Origin: CAZAPG01 sp964486935 | Lineage (GTDB): Bacteria; Chloroflexota; Anaerolineae; 4572-78; J111 | Assembly (NCBI GenBank): GCA_964486935.1 | Contig: CAZAPG010000021.1 | Location: 40,187-104,186 of the forward strand | Length of the DNA stretch: 64,000 nucleotides | Direction of reading: 5' to 3' | In this document: positions 33,086 through 41,605 of the stretch, piece after piece | Layout of the letters: each line of letters starts with the position of its first letter | How positions within the stretch are numbered: the stretch's first letter is position 1 | Notes under the pieces: generated by a model | What the model saw: the letters and a program-made list of their open reading frames with translations, nothing else | Told to the model about the DNA's origin: nothing | The model's database searches: none | Translations under genes and position numbers: made by a program

Positions 33086-34087
33086 TTAAAGTTCAACCTG
33101 CTGGCCCAACCCCAGCGCCAGCGCCCGCCGGTAAATCCAGGCCGCCGCGGCCACATCTTGCAGCGCCACCCCCACCGATTTAAACAGGGTGATTTCATTG
33201 TCATCGGTGCGGGCCGCCCGCTGCCCGGTAACGACTTCGCCCAAATCGGCGTGAATGGAATCTTTGGTGAGCAGCCCGTTGGCCATGGGAATCAGCAAAT
33301 CGCCCGCCTCCTCCATCGCCGAGGCGTAGGTATCCACCACAATTTTGCAGCGTTGCACAATCTTGTCATCCAGTTCGCGCCGGTCGGGGATGCCGGAGCC
33401 GATGCAGTTGATGTGACAGCCGGCGGCAAACCAGTCGCCATCAACAATTGGCTCGCGGGCAGTGGTGGCGGTAACGACAATGTCGGCGCCTGCCACGGCC
33501 TCGCGCGCGCTCTCCACCGGAATGATTTCAATGTTGAGCCGTTGGGCCATCTGCCCGGCAAACGTTTTCCGATTGGCCGGATCGCGGCTGTAAACCCGCG
33601 CTGTTTTGACGGGCCGCACTTCGCACATCGCCAGCAGATGGGTTTCGGCCTGCACGCCGGCCCCCAACACGCCCACCGTTGAGGCTTCGGGCCGGGCCAG
33701 ATATTTGGTGGCCACGCCGCTGCCGGCGGCGGTCCGCAATCCGGTAATTGGCGCGCCGTCCATGATCGCCAGCAGCGCGCCGGTGTGGGGGTCGTGCAGC
33801 AGCACCGTCGCCACAATGGCCGGTCGATGGTGAGCCGGGTTGTCGGGATAAAACGTCAGCACTTTGACGGCCATCGCCCCGGCCTGCCCATCCGAAACCG
33901 GAATGTTTTCCAGCAGGGAGGGCATAGCGATGTAAAATCCATCCTGTCCCGGCACGTCCATTCCCAACCGGTGCGGGGTGTGGGCCGTGCCCTGCGCCTG
34001 CTCCTTAAACGCGTGCTCCTGCGAAGCGATACACTCGGCCATGGGCAGCGCGGTTTCAACGTCGGATTTGGTAAGTAATAGCGTCAT
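33086..34087 (-). CDS. Ornithine cyclodeaminase/mu-crystallin family protein
   Basis: 333 aa. Rossmann motif VGVLGAGVQAETHLLAM, substrate Lys in AVKVLTFYPDNP, GLRTAAGSGVATKYLA, and DLGEVVTGQRAARTDDNEITLFKSVGVALQDVA. This superfamily includes ornithine cyclodeaminase, alanine dehydrogenase and delta1-pyrroline-2-carboxylate reductase. The next gene upstream is a proline-racemase homologue; that pairing is typical of trans-3-hydroxy-L-proline catabolism, where this enzyme reduces pyrroline-2-carboxylate to proline. I favour that role. Confidence 0.88.
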   Translation of the reverse strand: MTLLLTKSDVETALPMAECIASQEHAFKEQAQGTAHTPHRLGMDVPGQDGFYIAMPSLLENIPVSDGQAGAMAVKVLTFYPDNPAHHRPAIVATVLLHDPHTGALLAIMDGAPITGLRTAAGSGVATKYLARPEASTVGVLGAGVQAETHLLAMCEVRPVKTARVYSRDPANRKTFAGQMAQRLNIEIIPVESAREAVAGADIVVTATTAREPIVDGDWFAAGCHINCIGSGIPDRRELDDKIVQRCKIVVDTYASAMEEAGDLLIPMANGLLTKDSIHADLGEVVTGQRAARTDDNEITLFKSVGVALQDVAAAAWIYRRALALGLGQQVEL

Positions 34088-34126
34088 GGTTTCTCTCTCA
34101 TAAGAGAATGATTTTAACCGGTAAGT

Positions 34127-34174
34127 AGTAAATAGTAATTGGTAATTGATTTTATTCCCTAATTACTATTTACT
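34127..34174. repeat. 14-bp inverted repeat, AGTAAATAGTAATT
   Basis: AGTAAATAGTAATT (34127-34140) mirrored by AATTACTATTTACT (34161-34174) in the gap between the two hydroxyproline-module genes. Similar TAGTAATTGGTAATT text occurs at 58851-58866. Confidence 0.5.
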
Positions 34175-34194
34175 ATTTACCAATCACTGCCCAC

Positions 34195-35208
34195 CTATGG
34201 CCCGCCAACCAGAAATCCCTCGGCCAGCGGGTCGTTCTCGGTGAGGACAAACTGGTGCAGGCCGGTAATATACGCCTGCCCGGTAATCTCCGGGATAACC
34301 GCCTTTTGGCCGCCGATGGTCGTCTCTTCAACCAGCCGCCCCCGGAAGAGGGTGCCGATGATGCTTTCATGCACAAATTCTTCCCCCAGTTTCAACCTGC
34401 CCTGCGACCACAGGTTGACCATTCGGGCAGACGTGCCGGTGCCGCCGGGGGAGCGGTCGTAAATATGGCGGCCCATCGTCACCACGTTTCTGGCGTGGGC
34501 CTGCGGATGTTGCGGCGGCCCCACAAATATGGTCAGGTCAACCCGCTGCCGCAAGCCCGTCTCCGGGTGGTGAACTTCGACCTGTTCATTCAGAGCATCC
34601 CGAATGAGTGCGCCCAATCGCAGCAGATCGTCAATCTGGTTCGGGTTCACCGCTAATCCAAGCTGCCCGGCCTCAACCACGGCGTACCACAGGCCCCCAA
34701 AAACAATATCGACCGTCACCTGCCCCAGCCCCGACACATCCAATAAAACATCTTGCCTATACGAAAAGGCGGGCAGATTTCTAAAAGTGATGGCCTGCAC
34801 CAAACCATCTTTCACTTCAACCTTGAGGGGGATGAGGCCCCCCAACGTTTCAAAGGTCAGATGCGTTACCGGCTCAATTTTGGGCACCATGCCCAACTCC
34901 AGCAGGGCGACCACCACCCCCAGCGTGCCGTGGCCGCACATATTCAAAAAGCCAAAGGAGTTCATAATCAGGGCGGCGGCATCGGCCTGGGGCTGGGTGG
35001 GGGTGGTTAGCGCCGCTATGTGCATGGCGGAATGACCGCGCGGCTCCTGGGTTAAGAAGCGGCGCACGTGGTCAAGGTTGGTCGCAAAAAACTGCCGCTG
35101 CTCCTCCATAGTCCTGCCGGGCAGCGGTGGCAACCCGCCGGTGATGATGCGCGTCGGCTCGCCGGCGGTGTGGGTATCAACCGTTTGAATGAGGCGCTTA
35201 ACTTTCAC
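34195..35208 (-). CDS. Proline racemase family protein, likely trans-3-hydroxy-L-proline dehydratase type
   Basis: 337 aa. The first catalytic Cys is present in NMCGHGTLG. The second, Cys in the racemase motif SPCGTGT, is replaced by Gly (DRSPGGTGTSARM). Racemases and 4-hydroxyproline epimerases need both; trans-3-hydroxyproline dehydratases keep the first and have Thr at the second. Cys/Gly is unusual but argues for dehydratase-like rather than racemase chemistry. Its neighbour is an ornithine-cyclodeaminase-like reductase, as in hydroxyproline catabolism. Length is normal for the family. Confidence 0.88.
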   Translation of the reverse strand: MKVKRLIQTVDTHTAGEPTRIITGGLPPLPGRTMEEQRQFFATNLDHVRRFLTQEPRGHSAMHIAALTTPTQPQADAAALIMNSFGFLNMCGHGTLGVVVALLELGMVPKIEPVTHLTFETLGGLIPLKVEVKDGLVQAITFRNLPAFSYRQDVLLDVSGLGQVTVDIVFGGLWYAVVEAGQLGLAVNPNQIDDLLRLGALIRDALNEQVEVHHPETGLRQRVDLTIFVGPPQHPQAHARNVVTMGRHIYDRSPGGTGTSARMVNLWSQGRLKLGEEFVHESIIGTLFRGRLVEETTIGGQKAVIPEITGQAYITGLHQFVLTENDPLAEGFLVGGP

Positions 35209-35212
35209 AAAA

Positions 35213-35422
35213 TTATTCCAGCAGGATCAGGGGTTCATCTCCCTGCACCATGTCGCCTTCCTGCTTCAGGATTTTGGCGACGACGCCATCAAAGGGCGTG
35301 TCAACGTTGATTTCCATTTTCATCGACTCAAGAATAATCAGCGTATCACCGGCTTCCACGGTATCACCTTCGCTAACCAGAATGCGCCAGACATTGCCTG
35401 TGAGCGGTGCAACAATTTCCAC
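35213..35422 (-). CDS. Biotin carboxyl carrier domain protein (stand-alone)
   Basis: 69 aa biotinyl domain: VAPLTGNVWRILVSEGDTVEAGDTLIILESMKMEINV with the biotin Lys in ESMKM, and VVAKILKQEGDMVQGDEPLILLE. GTG start at 35422 supported by AGGAGG about 10 nt upstream. It is 13 bp downstream of accC, so carrier and carboxylase are separate small polypeptides of one acyl-CoA carboxylase. The carboxyltransferase is encoded at 36913-38460. Confidence 0.95.
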   Translation of the reverse strand: MEIVAPLTGNVWRILVSEGDTVEAGDTLIILESMKMEINVDTPFDGVVAKILKQEGDMVQGDEPLILLE

Positions 35423-35435
35423 GGGGTAGTTCCTC

Positions 35436-36776
35436 CTAGAGCGGTTTTGATAGTAGACTCACATCGTAAACGCCGGATATAAAATCCGGGTGCGCCAGAA
35501 CTTTCTGGTGCAGGGGGATATTGGTTTTTATCCCTTCAATTTTGAACTGAGCCAGCGCCTGCTGCGTCCGGGCAATGGCTTCTTCTCGGTCAGCGCCCCA
35601 GACCACCAGCTTGGCCAGCAGCGGGTCGTAAAAGGGGGTGATGGCGGTGTTGGCCTGCACCCACGAGTCGAGCCGGATATGCTCGCCGGCGGGCGTTTCA
35701 TAGGCTGTAATCGTACCCGGTGAGGGGAAGAAGTTGACCGGGTCTTCGGCGTAAATGCGACATTCGATGGCGTGTCCCTTTTGAGCCAAATCAGCCTGCC
35801 GTATCGAGAGCGACTCGCCGGCGGCGATTTTGATTTGCCACTGGACCAAATCCACCCCGGTGACCAGCTCGGTGATGGGGTGCTCAACCTGAATGCGGGT
35901 GTTCATCTCCAGAAAATAAAAGCGGCGATCCTGCCCCATAATGAACTCAACCGTGCCGGCGTTGTGGTAGCCCACGGCCTGGCCTGCGGCCACCGCGGCG
36001 CGGGTGATGGCTTCCCGCGTGTCCGGGCCAACCACCGGCGAGGGCGTCTCTTCGATTACTTTTTGATGGCGGCGCTGCACGGAGCACTCCCGCTCAAACA
36101 GGTGAATCAAGTGGCCCTGCCGGTCGCCCAAAATTTGCACCTCAATGTGCTTGGGCTGCTCGATGGCTTTTTCCAGGTAAACGGTGGCATCGCCAAAGGC
36201 TTGCTGCGCCCGGCGCTGGGCCTGCTCCAGCCCCTTCTCAAATTTCTCCGCCTTGCTGACCAGCGTCATGCCGATGCCGCCGCCGCCCGCAGCCGCCTTG
36301 ATCATCACCGGATAACCAATCTCGCCGGCCAGGGCAAGCAGCCTGTCCGACTCGTCCGGCCCGAAGCCGGGAGTGCCCGGCACAACCGGCACGCCGGCCT
36401 GCTGCATCAGAGCGCGAGCCTCAACCTTGTTGCCCATTTTCTGAATGGCGTCTGCCGGCGGGCCGATGAAAAGCAATCCGGCCTCTTCGCAACGGCGGGC
36501 AAATTCCGCGTTTTCGGCCAGAAAGCCGTAGCCGGGATGCACGGCCTGCGCCCCGGTTTGGCGGGCGGCCTCTAAAATTGCGTCAATATTTAAATAGCTG
36601 GCCGCGGCCTGGGGCGGGCCAATCAGCGCCGCCTCGTCGGCCTCGACCACGTGCCGGGCGTTTTGGTCTGCCTCGGAGTAAACGGCCACGCTGCTGACCC
36701 CCAGGGCGCGGCAGGCTTGCATTACCCGTAAAGCAATCTCGCCGCGATTAGCGATGAGGATTTTGTTGAACATCAA
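35436..36776 (-). CDS. accC: Biotin carboxylase subunit of acyl-CoA carboxylase
   Basis: 446 aa ATP-grasp enzyme. N-terminal FNKILIANRGEIALRVMQACRALG, ATP loop MIKAAAGGGGIGM, biotin/bicarbonate site EMNTRIQVEHPITELVTGVDLV, and C-terminal AECRIYAEDP-like segment (IECRIYAEDPVNFFPSPG). Because biotin carrier and carboxyltransferase of propionyl/methylcrotonyl type are next to it, this subunit most likely serves acyl-CoA catabolism rather than fatty acid synthesis. Confidence 0.94.
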   Translation of the reverse strand: MMFNKILIANRGEIALRVMQACRALGVSSVAVYSEADQNARHVVEADEAALIGPPQAAASYLNIDAILEAARQTGAQAVHPGYGFLAENAEFARRCEEAGLLFIGPPADAIQKMGNKVEARALMQQAGVPVVPGTPGFGPDESDRLLALAGEIGYPVMIKAAAGGGGIGMTLVSKAEKFEKGLEQAQRRAQQAFGDATVYLEKAIEQPKHIEVQILGDRQGHLIHLFERECSVQRRHQKVIEETPSPVVGPDTREAITRAAVAAGQAVGYHNAGTVEFIMGQDRRFYFLEMNTRIQVEHPITELVTGVDLVQWQIKIAAGESLSIRQADLAQKGHAIECRIYAEDPVNFFPSPGTITAYETPAGEHIRLDSWVQANTAITPFYDPLLAKLVVWGADREEAIARTQQALAQFKIEGIKTNIPLHQKVLAHPDFISGVYDVSLLSKPL

Positions 36777-36845
36777 AAGGAATCACCTCTGGTTGGTAGT
36801 GATTGGAAAGGATGATAGTTTCCATATTTGGCCTGACGAAAGTCG

Positions 36846-36890
36846 AAAGACGAATGACGAAAGGGCTATTCTGAAGTTTCATTCGTCTTT
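36846..36890. repeat. 12-bp inverted repeat, AAAGACGAATGA
   Basis: AAAGACGAATGA (36846-36857) mirrored by TCATTCGTCTTT (36879-36890), with more CCTTTGTCC text to 36910. Same vocabulary as 11993-12051. It fills the gap between the carboxyltransferase and accC genes. Confidence 0.5.
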
Positions 36891-36912
36891 TGTCCTTTGT
36901 CCTTCGTCCTCT

Positions 36913-38460
36913 TTAAACCGGCATCACCCCGTTGCGCCGCTGGATGCGGCGATACTCTTTAAGCGAGTAAAGGGCAAAGCGGTCAATCAACTCCTGCCGA
37001 AGCTGGAAACCGGGCACCACATTTTCAATAAAAAACTCTGAGGCCACGGAATAGGGGTCGATGTTTTCTTCGTACTCGCGCCGTTTTTCGGCAATGTAGG
37101 CCGGGCGTTCTTCTTCGGGCAGTTCCATTATTTTGTTAAAATAAACCGCGTTGATGGCCGCCTCCGGCCCCATCACGGCCGGGCGGGCGGTGGGCAGGGC
37201 GATGGTGCAATCGGGCTGCATGGGGTTGCCTGACATGGCCAGGTAGCCGCCGCCGTACGCCTTGCGCACCATCACGCAGATGCGCGGCACGGTGGCCTCG
37301 GAGACGGCAAAGAGCATTTTGGCCCCGTGGCGAATAATGCCCTGCTTTTCCACGTGGGAGCCAATCATAAAGCCCGGCACATCGCACAGAAAAAGCAGCG
37401 GAATGTTGAAGGCGTTGCACAGCCACACAAAGCGGGCCGCCTTGTCCGACGAGTCGACAAAAATCACGCCACCCTTCACTTTTGACTGGTTGGCCACAAT
37501 TCCCACCGGGCGGCCACCCAGCCGGCCCAGGCCGGTAATCAACTCGCCGGCAAACAGCTTTTTGTATTCAAACCAGCTTCCCTCGTCAATCAGGCGCAAA
37601 ATCAGTTCCTGCATGTCAAAGGGAACAGCCTGATTAACCGGCACAATCTCTTCGATGTCGCGGCCTGCCGCCGGCGCTTTCGGCTCGATGACGACCGGCT
37701 TTTCCTGCCAGTTTTGGGGCATAAAGCGGAAGTATTGTCTGGCCGCGTCCAGCGCTTCCTGGTCGGTTTTGGCCAGGTAATCGCCCAGGCCGCTCATCAC
37801 GCAGTGCATGCGCGCCCCGCCCATCTGCTCCAGCGTCACCTTCTCGCCGATGACCATCTCGGCCATGCGGGGCGACCCCAGATAGGCGCTGACGTTTTTA
37901 TCGACCATGATGGTGATATCGCACAGCGCCGGCACATAGGCCGACCCGGCCGGCGACGGCCCAAACAGTACGCAAATCTGCGGCACCCGCCCCGAAATCT
38001 GAATCTGGTTGTAAAAGATGTTGCCCATCGCGTCGTGGCCGGCGTAGCAATACTGCTGCTCATCCAGCCGCGCCCCGGCGGAGTCAACCAGATAGATAAT
38101 GGGGATGCCCATCTCGTCGGCCTTCATCTGGGTGTAGGTCATTTTCTGGTAGGTTTTGCGCCCCCAGGTGCCGGCCTTCACGGTCATATCGTTGGCGATG
38201 ATGGCCACCGGGCGACCATCAATTTTGCCAAAGCCTGTCACCACGGCGTCGGCGGGCAGGTCATCCAGGCTGCGAGTCAGCAGGCCGTCTTCCACAAAAG
38301 TTCCTTCGTCCAGCAGGTAAGCCAGCCGGTCGCGCACAAACATCTTGTTCTGCTCGGCCAGCTTTTCGTGATATTTTTCTGCCCCCCCTTTTTTGAACTG
38401 CTCGATTTTTTTCAGCAGCGCCTCCTGCGGATGCGGGGCGGGTGTTTGGTTGTCGCTCAT
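36913..38460 (-). CDS. Acyl-CoA carboxylase carboxyltransferase subunit (methylcrotonyl/geranyl/propionyl type)
   Basis: 515 aa two-domain crotonase-fold carboxyltransferase. N-terminal half: VVTGFGKIDGRPVAIIANDMTVKAGTWG, IIYLVDSAGARLDEQ. C-terminal half: LFLCDVPGFMIGSHVEKQGIIRHGAKML, CVMVRKAYGGGYLAMSG. Substrate is not fixed by sequence. The context of AtuA, AtuA-small, enoyl-CoA hydratase and thiolases resembles acyclic-terpene and leucine pathways, while the mutase elsewhere would fit propionyl-CoA. Confidence 0.93.
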   Translation of the reverse strand: MSDNQTPAPHPQEALLKKIEQFKKGGAEKYHEKLAEQNKMFVRDRLAYLLDEGTFVEDGLLTRSLDDLPADAVVTGFGKIDGRPVAIIANDMTVKAGTWGRKTYQKMTYTQMKADEMGIPIIYLVDSAGARLDEQQYCYAGHDAMGNIFYNQIQISGRVPQICVLFGPSPAGSAYVPALCDITIMVDKNVSAYLGSPRMAEMVIGEKVTLEQMGGARMHCVMSGLGDYLAKTDQEALDAARQYFRFMPQNWQEKPVVIEPKAPAAGRDIEEIVPVNQAVPFDMQELILRLIDEGSWFEYKKLFAGELITGLGRLGGRPVGIVANQSKVKGGVIFVDSSDKAARFVWLCNAFNIPLLFLCDVPGFMIGSHVEKQGIIRHGAKMLFAVSEATVPRICVMVRKAYGGGYLAMSGNPMQPDCTIALPTARPAVMGPEAAINAVYFNKIMELPEEERPAYIAEKRREYEENIDPYSVASEFFIENVVPGFQLRQELIDRFALYSLKEYRRIQRRNGVMPV

Positions 38461-38507
38461 GGTTGATTTACTCCTAAAGTTTTATCTGTTGGCACAATAA
38501 CTCTCTG

Positions 38508-38560
38508 GCGTGGTACGTAGGGCGTGGCGCGCAGAAAATTTTTACGCACTACGCACCACA
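38508..38560. repeat. Imperfect hairpin repeat, TACGTAGGGCGTGG / ACGCACTACGCACCAC
   Basis: Text of the CGTAGTGCGTA family on both sides of an AT-rich loop, between the carboxyltransferase and AtuA-small genes. The right arm contains ACGCACCAC, shared with 27235-27244, 29777-29786, 43034-43043 and 51986-51995. The arms are not perfectly complementary. Confidence 0.4.
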
Positions 38561-38564
38561 GTTT

Positions 38565-38885
38565 CTACTCCACCGGAATTTCCATCCGCAGCAGGGCCGT
38601 GCCCATGGCCTTGCCGGTCTGGTCAAAGCGAAGGGTGCGGGTGGCGCCGCCATCCAGGGCGTTGCGCAGCACAATTTCCAGGGCGTCGATGTTGGGCATG
38701 GGGTAGATTTCAACCGCGCCTTTGACCATCTCGCCAAAATGGGCCTTGACGCTGTCTGGCGTTACATATTTTTCAATTAGCTGATATTTTTCTTTATCAA
38801 AGGCCAGCAGGCCGATGTTACAGACATCGCCCTTGTCGCCGGAGCGGGCATAGGCCAGTTCTTTCAATTGGATTGTCTTCATCAT
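38565..38885 (-). CDS. AtuA-like small protein (C-terminal ferredoxin-fold domain)
   Basis: 106 aa protein matching the C-terminal domain that follows DUF1446 in longer AtuA proteins: LKELAYARSGDKGDVCNIGLLAFD, VKAHFGEMVKGAVEIYPMPNIDALEIVLRNALDGGATRTLRFDQTGKAMG. Here it is a separate gene, two genes downstream of the large AtuA (40187-41605). Both are required in acyclic-terpene (citronellol/geraniol) utilisation clusters, although the biochemical role is unclear. Confidence 0.88.
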   Translation of the reverse strand: MMKTIQLKELAYARSGDKGDVCNIGLLAFDKEKYQLIEKYVTPDSVKAHFGEMVKGAVEIYPMPNIDALEIVLRNALDGGATRTLRFDQTGKAMGTALLRMEIPVE

Positions 38886-38890
38886 TCACC

Positions 38891-39331
38891 TCAACTGGTA
38901 GGTCGTTTGCGCATCAGCAGGCGGTAGGTGTTGGAAATAACCGCTTCGCCATTTTGATTGACAATGTTTTGTTGAAAATCAACCACGCCGGAGCCATCGG
39001 TGCGCTCTTTCAGGCCGATAACTTCCATTTCAACGTGGATGGTATCGCCGATAAACACCGGGCGCAAAAAACGCATCTTGTCGATGCCGTACAGCGCCTC
39101 AACTTTTTCATAATCTGCCGGAACCATTCCGGTCGCCATCGACATCACCAGAAAGCCGTGGGCAATGCGCTGCCCAAAACGGGTAGTGGCCGCGTACTCC
39201 TTGTCAACATGCAGCGGGAAAAAATCGGCGCTGAGGCCGGCAAAGTTGACCACATCCGCCTCGGTCACTGTGCGGCCCGGCGTTACCCAGCGCTGTCCGA
39301 TTTCGTATTCTTCAAAATAAAGGTTGGGCAT
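38891..39331 (-). CDS. MaoC-family (R)-specific enoyl-CoA hydratase/dehydratase
   Basis: 146 aa hot-dog fold. Catalytic Asp/His segment of the MaoC family: TEADVVNFAGLSADFFPLHVDKEYAATTRFGQRIAHGFLVMSM (Asp and His of the hydratase-2 motif). It ends 5 bp before the AtuA-small start. Expected to hydrate a 2-enoyl-CoA in the same pathway as the crotonase-type hydratase upstream. Confidence 0.92.
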   Translation of the reverse strand: MPNLYFEEYEIGQRWVTPGRTVTEADVVNFAGLSADFFPLHVDKEYAATTRFGQRIAHGFLVMSMATGMVPADYEKVEALYGIDKMRFLRPVFIGDTIHVEMEVIGLKERTDGSGVVDFQQNIVNQNGEAVISNTYRLLMRKRPTS

Positions 39332-39406
39332 AGTTAGTTTACCTTTGGATAATTTTATGATGCGTAGGGCGTAGCCTGCTATTTTACGTACTACGGACCA
39401 CGTTCC

Positions 39407-40186
39407 TCACCACTCCGGGTTGCGCTTTTCCATAAAGGCGTTGATACCTTCGCGCAAATCCTCACTGAGCATGTAGTTGACCCGCAAGCTGCGGGCATAG
39501 GCCAGCGCCTGCGAGTAGCTCATTCCGGCGGTGTCCCAAAAGAGCCGCTTGCCCAGGCTGACGGCCTGTTGGCTCTTGCCGGCCAGGTCGCGGGCCAGCG
39601 CCAGAGCCGCTTCGTCCAGCTCGGCGGAGGGAACCACTTTGTTGACCAGTCCAATCCGCAGCGCCTCCTGCGCGGAAATGATATCGCCGGTAAAGGCCAG
39701 TTCGACCGCTTTTTTGTGGCCAACGGCCTGCCGCAAGGCCGGCATCACCAGCAGCGGAAAAAGGCCAATTTTGATTTCGGTCATGCCCAGTTGGGCCTCC
39801 TCCGAGGCCACGGCTAAATCGCACAGGGCCACCAGGCCGCAGCCGCCGGCCAGAGCGTACCCCTGCACCGCAGCCACCACCGGTTTGGACATTTGCGGAA
39901 TCAGGCTGAACAGCTCTTCCCAGGTTGCGCCGCTCTGCCAGTGGTTGATGGCCGGCTCGTCAATTTCGGCCACAAACTCCTTCAGGTTGCCGCCCGCCGA
40001 GAAGTTCTTGCCCGCCGCGCCCAGCAGCGCCACCCGCACCGAGTCATCGGCTTCGGCCTGCTTCAGCGCCGCAATCAACTCGCGCACCATCACGTAGGTC
40101 AGCGCGTTGCGCTGCTCCGGCGCGTTCAGGGTGATGCGGGCAACTCGTTCATCAATTTGGCACAAAATAGTTGGTTCAGACATCAT
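39407..40186 (-). CDS. Enoyl-CoA hydratase/isomerase (crotonase family)
   Basis: 259 aa. RITLNAPEQRNALTYVMV, oxyanion-hole GAAGKNFSAGGNLKEF, PVVAAVQGYALAGGCGLVALCDLAVASEEAQLGMTEIKIGLFP, C-terminal EDLREGINAFMEKRNPEW. The Glu of MTEIKIG is in the catalytic region. It starts directly at the stop of the AtuA gene. In Atu and Liu pathways the crotonase hydrates the carboxylated intermediate; that role is inferred. Confidence 0.92.
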   Translation of the reverse strand: MMSEPTILCQIDERVARITLNAPEQRNALTYVMVRELIAALKQAEADDSVRVALLGAAGKNFSAGGNLKEFVAEIDEPAINHWQSGATWEELFSLIPQMSKPVVAAVQGYALAGGCGLVALCDLAVASEEAQLGMTEIKIGLFPLLVMPALRQAVGHKKAVELAFTGDIISAQEALRIGLVNKVVPSAELDEAALALARDLAGKSQQAVSLGKRLFWDTAGMSYSQALAYARSLRVNYMLSEDLREGINAFMEKRNPEW

Positions 40187-41605
40187 TTACACCGTCTGCA
40201 ACTTCACTTCCGTTTTCACCGCCGCGCGCGGGATGAGCGCGGGCCACAGCGCAATCACCGGGCGCGGGCGGAAAGGCACGCCAAAGGCCGTTCCCACCCC
40301 GCCGATGGTCCACAGGTGGGTCGCTTCGCGGCGCACCAGGTCGGCTTCCTCGCGGGTGCGGCACTTGGCCGCCATCCGCAAGCCGACTTCGTTCAACTCG
40401 AGGCCGACCTGCCCCCGGCGATAGTTGCCGGTGCGGGGGTCGCCCTGGTCTGCCGCGCCCCGGTAGGCCGGCGCGGTGTGGCCGTGCAGCGTGTCGATGC
40501 CCAGGTAATCAAAACGAATCTCTTCCGGTTCAACGCCCAGCCGGGCCAGCCGCTTGCGCACGATCTCCTCGGAGCGTTGAGCCTTGGCCAGCGCGTCGGG
40601 CCAGGAGTAGAGCAGCAGCCCTTCGGCAATCCAGCCATCCTGGTAACCGATGGTCAGTTTCAGCGTGTCGGGCCGGGGTTTGCCACGCATATCGGTCACG
40701 CGCACCCGGTCCGGGCCGACTTCCTCCAGCTTAAGGCCGGTAAAATCGGCGATGCCATCCGGCATGGTGTAGTTGCGCGGGTCGGCCACTTCATAAGTCA
40801 GCTGCTCTTTGACCGTCCACTGGTTGACCACCCCGCCGGAGCCGGCCACTTTGGTAATCACCGCCGTGGCATCGTCGCTGAACTCGGCGATGGGGAAACC
40901 AATCTGCCAGGCTTCCGTAGCCTCGCGCCACTGGCCGGAGCCGCCGCCGGTACAAAAGCAGGCGCACTCGATGATGTGGCCCACCGTGATGGCCGCGCCA
41001 ATTTTATCCCAGTCCGGCTGCTCAAAACTCCAGCCAAACTCGTGCATAACCGGCCCAATCGACAGGGCGCTGTCGGATACGCGGCCGGCAATCACCATCT
41101 CCGCGCCCCCTTCCAGCGCCTCAATAATCGGCTCGGAGCCGATATACACGTTGGCCGCCACAATCCGGTCGCGGATGCGGCTCAACCCCTCCTCGCCGGT
41201 ATCCAGGTTGACCAGCTTGACGCCCTCGGTTTCCAGCGTGTCCAACTGGTCAAACACATCATCACCGGTGACGGTCCCGATTTTGAAGCCGGTAATGCCC
41301 ATACGCCGGGCCAGCTCCACCACCGCTTTGGCCCCGGCTTCGGGGTTGGTGCCGCCGGCGTTGGTAATCATTTTGACTCCGTTGCGATGGGTGTGGGGCA
41401 GCAGCGCCTCGGTCCAGGCCACAAGGTCGGGAATGTAGCCCTCGTTGGGATTTTTGTTTTTCATGCGCTGCAAAATTGCCATCGTCAATTCCGACAGGTG
41501 GTCCAGCCCCAGGTAATCCAGGTTGCCTTTTTCGGCCAGCTCCACCGCCGGGTCCAGCATGTCGCCCCAGTAGGCCGACCCGTTGCCAATGCGTAAGGTT
41601 CTCAT
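40187..41605 (-). CDS. AtuA-type acyclic terpene utilisation protein (DUF1446)
   Basis: 472 aa DUF1446 protein: LRIGNGSAYWGDMLDPAVELAEKGNLDYLGLDHLSELTMAIL, TNAGGTNPEAGAKAVVELAR, MVIAGRVSDSALSIGPVMHEFGW, GGVVNQWTVKEQLTYEVADP. It lacks the C-terminal domain, which is supplied by 38565-38885. ATG 41605 overlaps the thiolase stop (TGATG). AtuA proteins are needed for growth on citronellol and geraniol in Pseudomonas, but occur widely next to acyl-CoA carboxylases; the reaction is unproven. Confidence 0.9.
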   Translation of the reverse strand: MRTLRIGNGSAYWGDMLDPAVELAEKGNLDYLGLDHLSELTMAILQRMKNKNPNEGYIPDLVAWTEALLPHTHRNGVKMITNAGGTNPEAGAKAVVELARRMGITGFKIGTVTGDDVFDQLDTLETEGVKLVNLDTGEEGLSRIRDRIVAANVYIGSEPIIEALEGGAEMVIAGRVSDSALSIGPVMHEFGWSFEQPDWDKIGAAITVGHIIECACFCTGGGSGQWREATEAWQIGFPIAEFSDDATAVITKVAGSGGVVNQWTVKEQLTYEVADPRNYTMPDGIADFTGLKLEEVGPDRVRVTDMRGKPRPDTLKLTIGYQDGWIAEGLLLYSWPDALAKAQRSEEIVRKRLARLGVEPEEIRFDYLGIDTLHGHTAPAYRGAADQGDPRTGNYRRGQVGLELNEVGLRMAAKCRTREEADLVRREATHLWTIGGVGTAFGVPFRPRPVIALWPALIPRAAVKTEVKLQTV

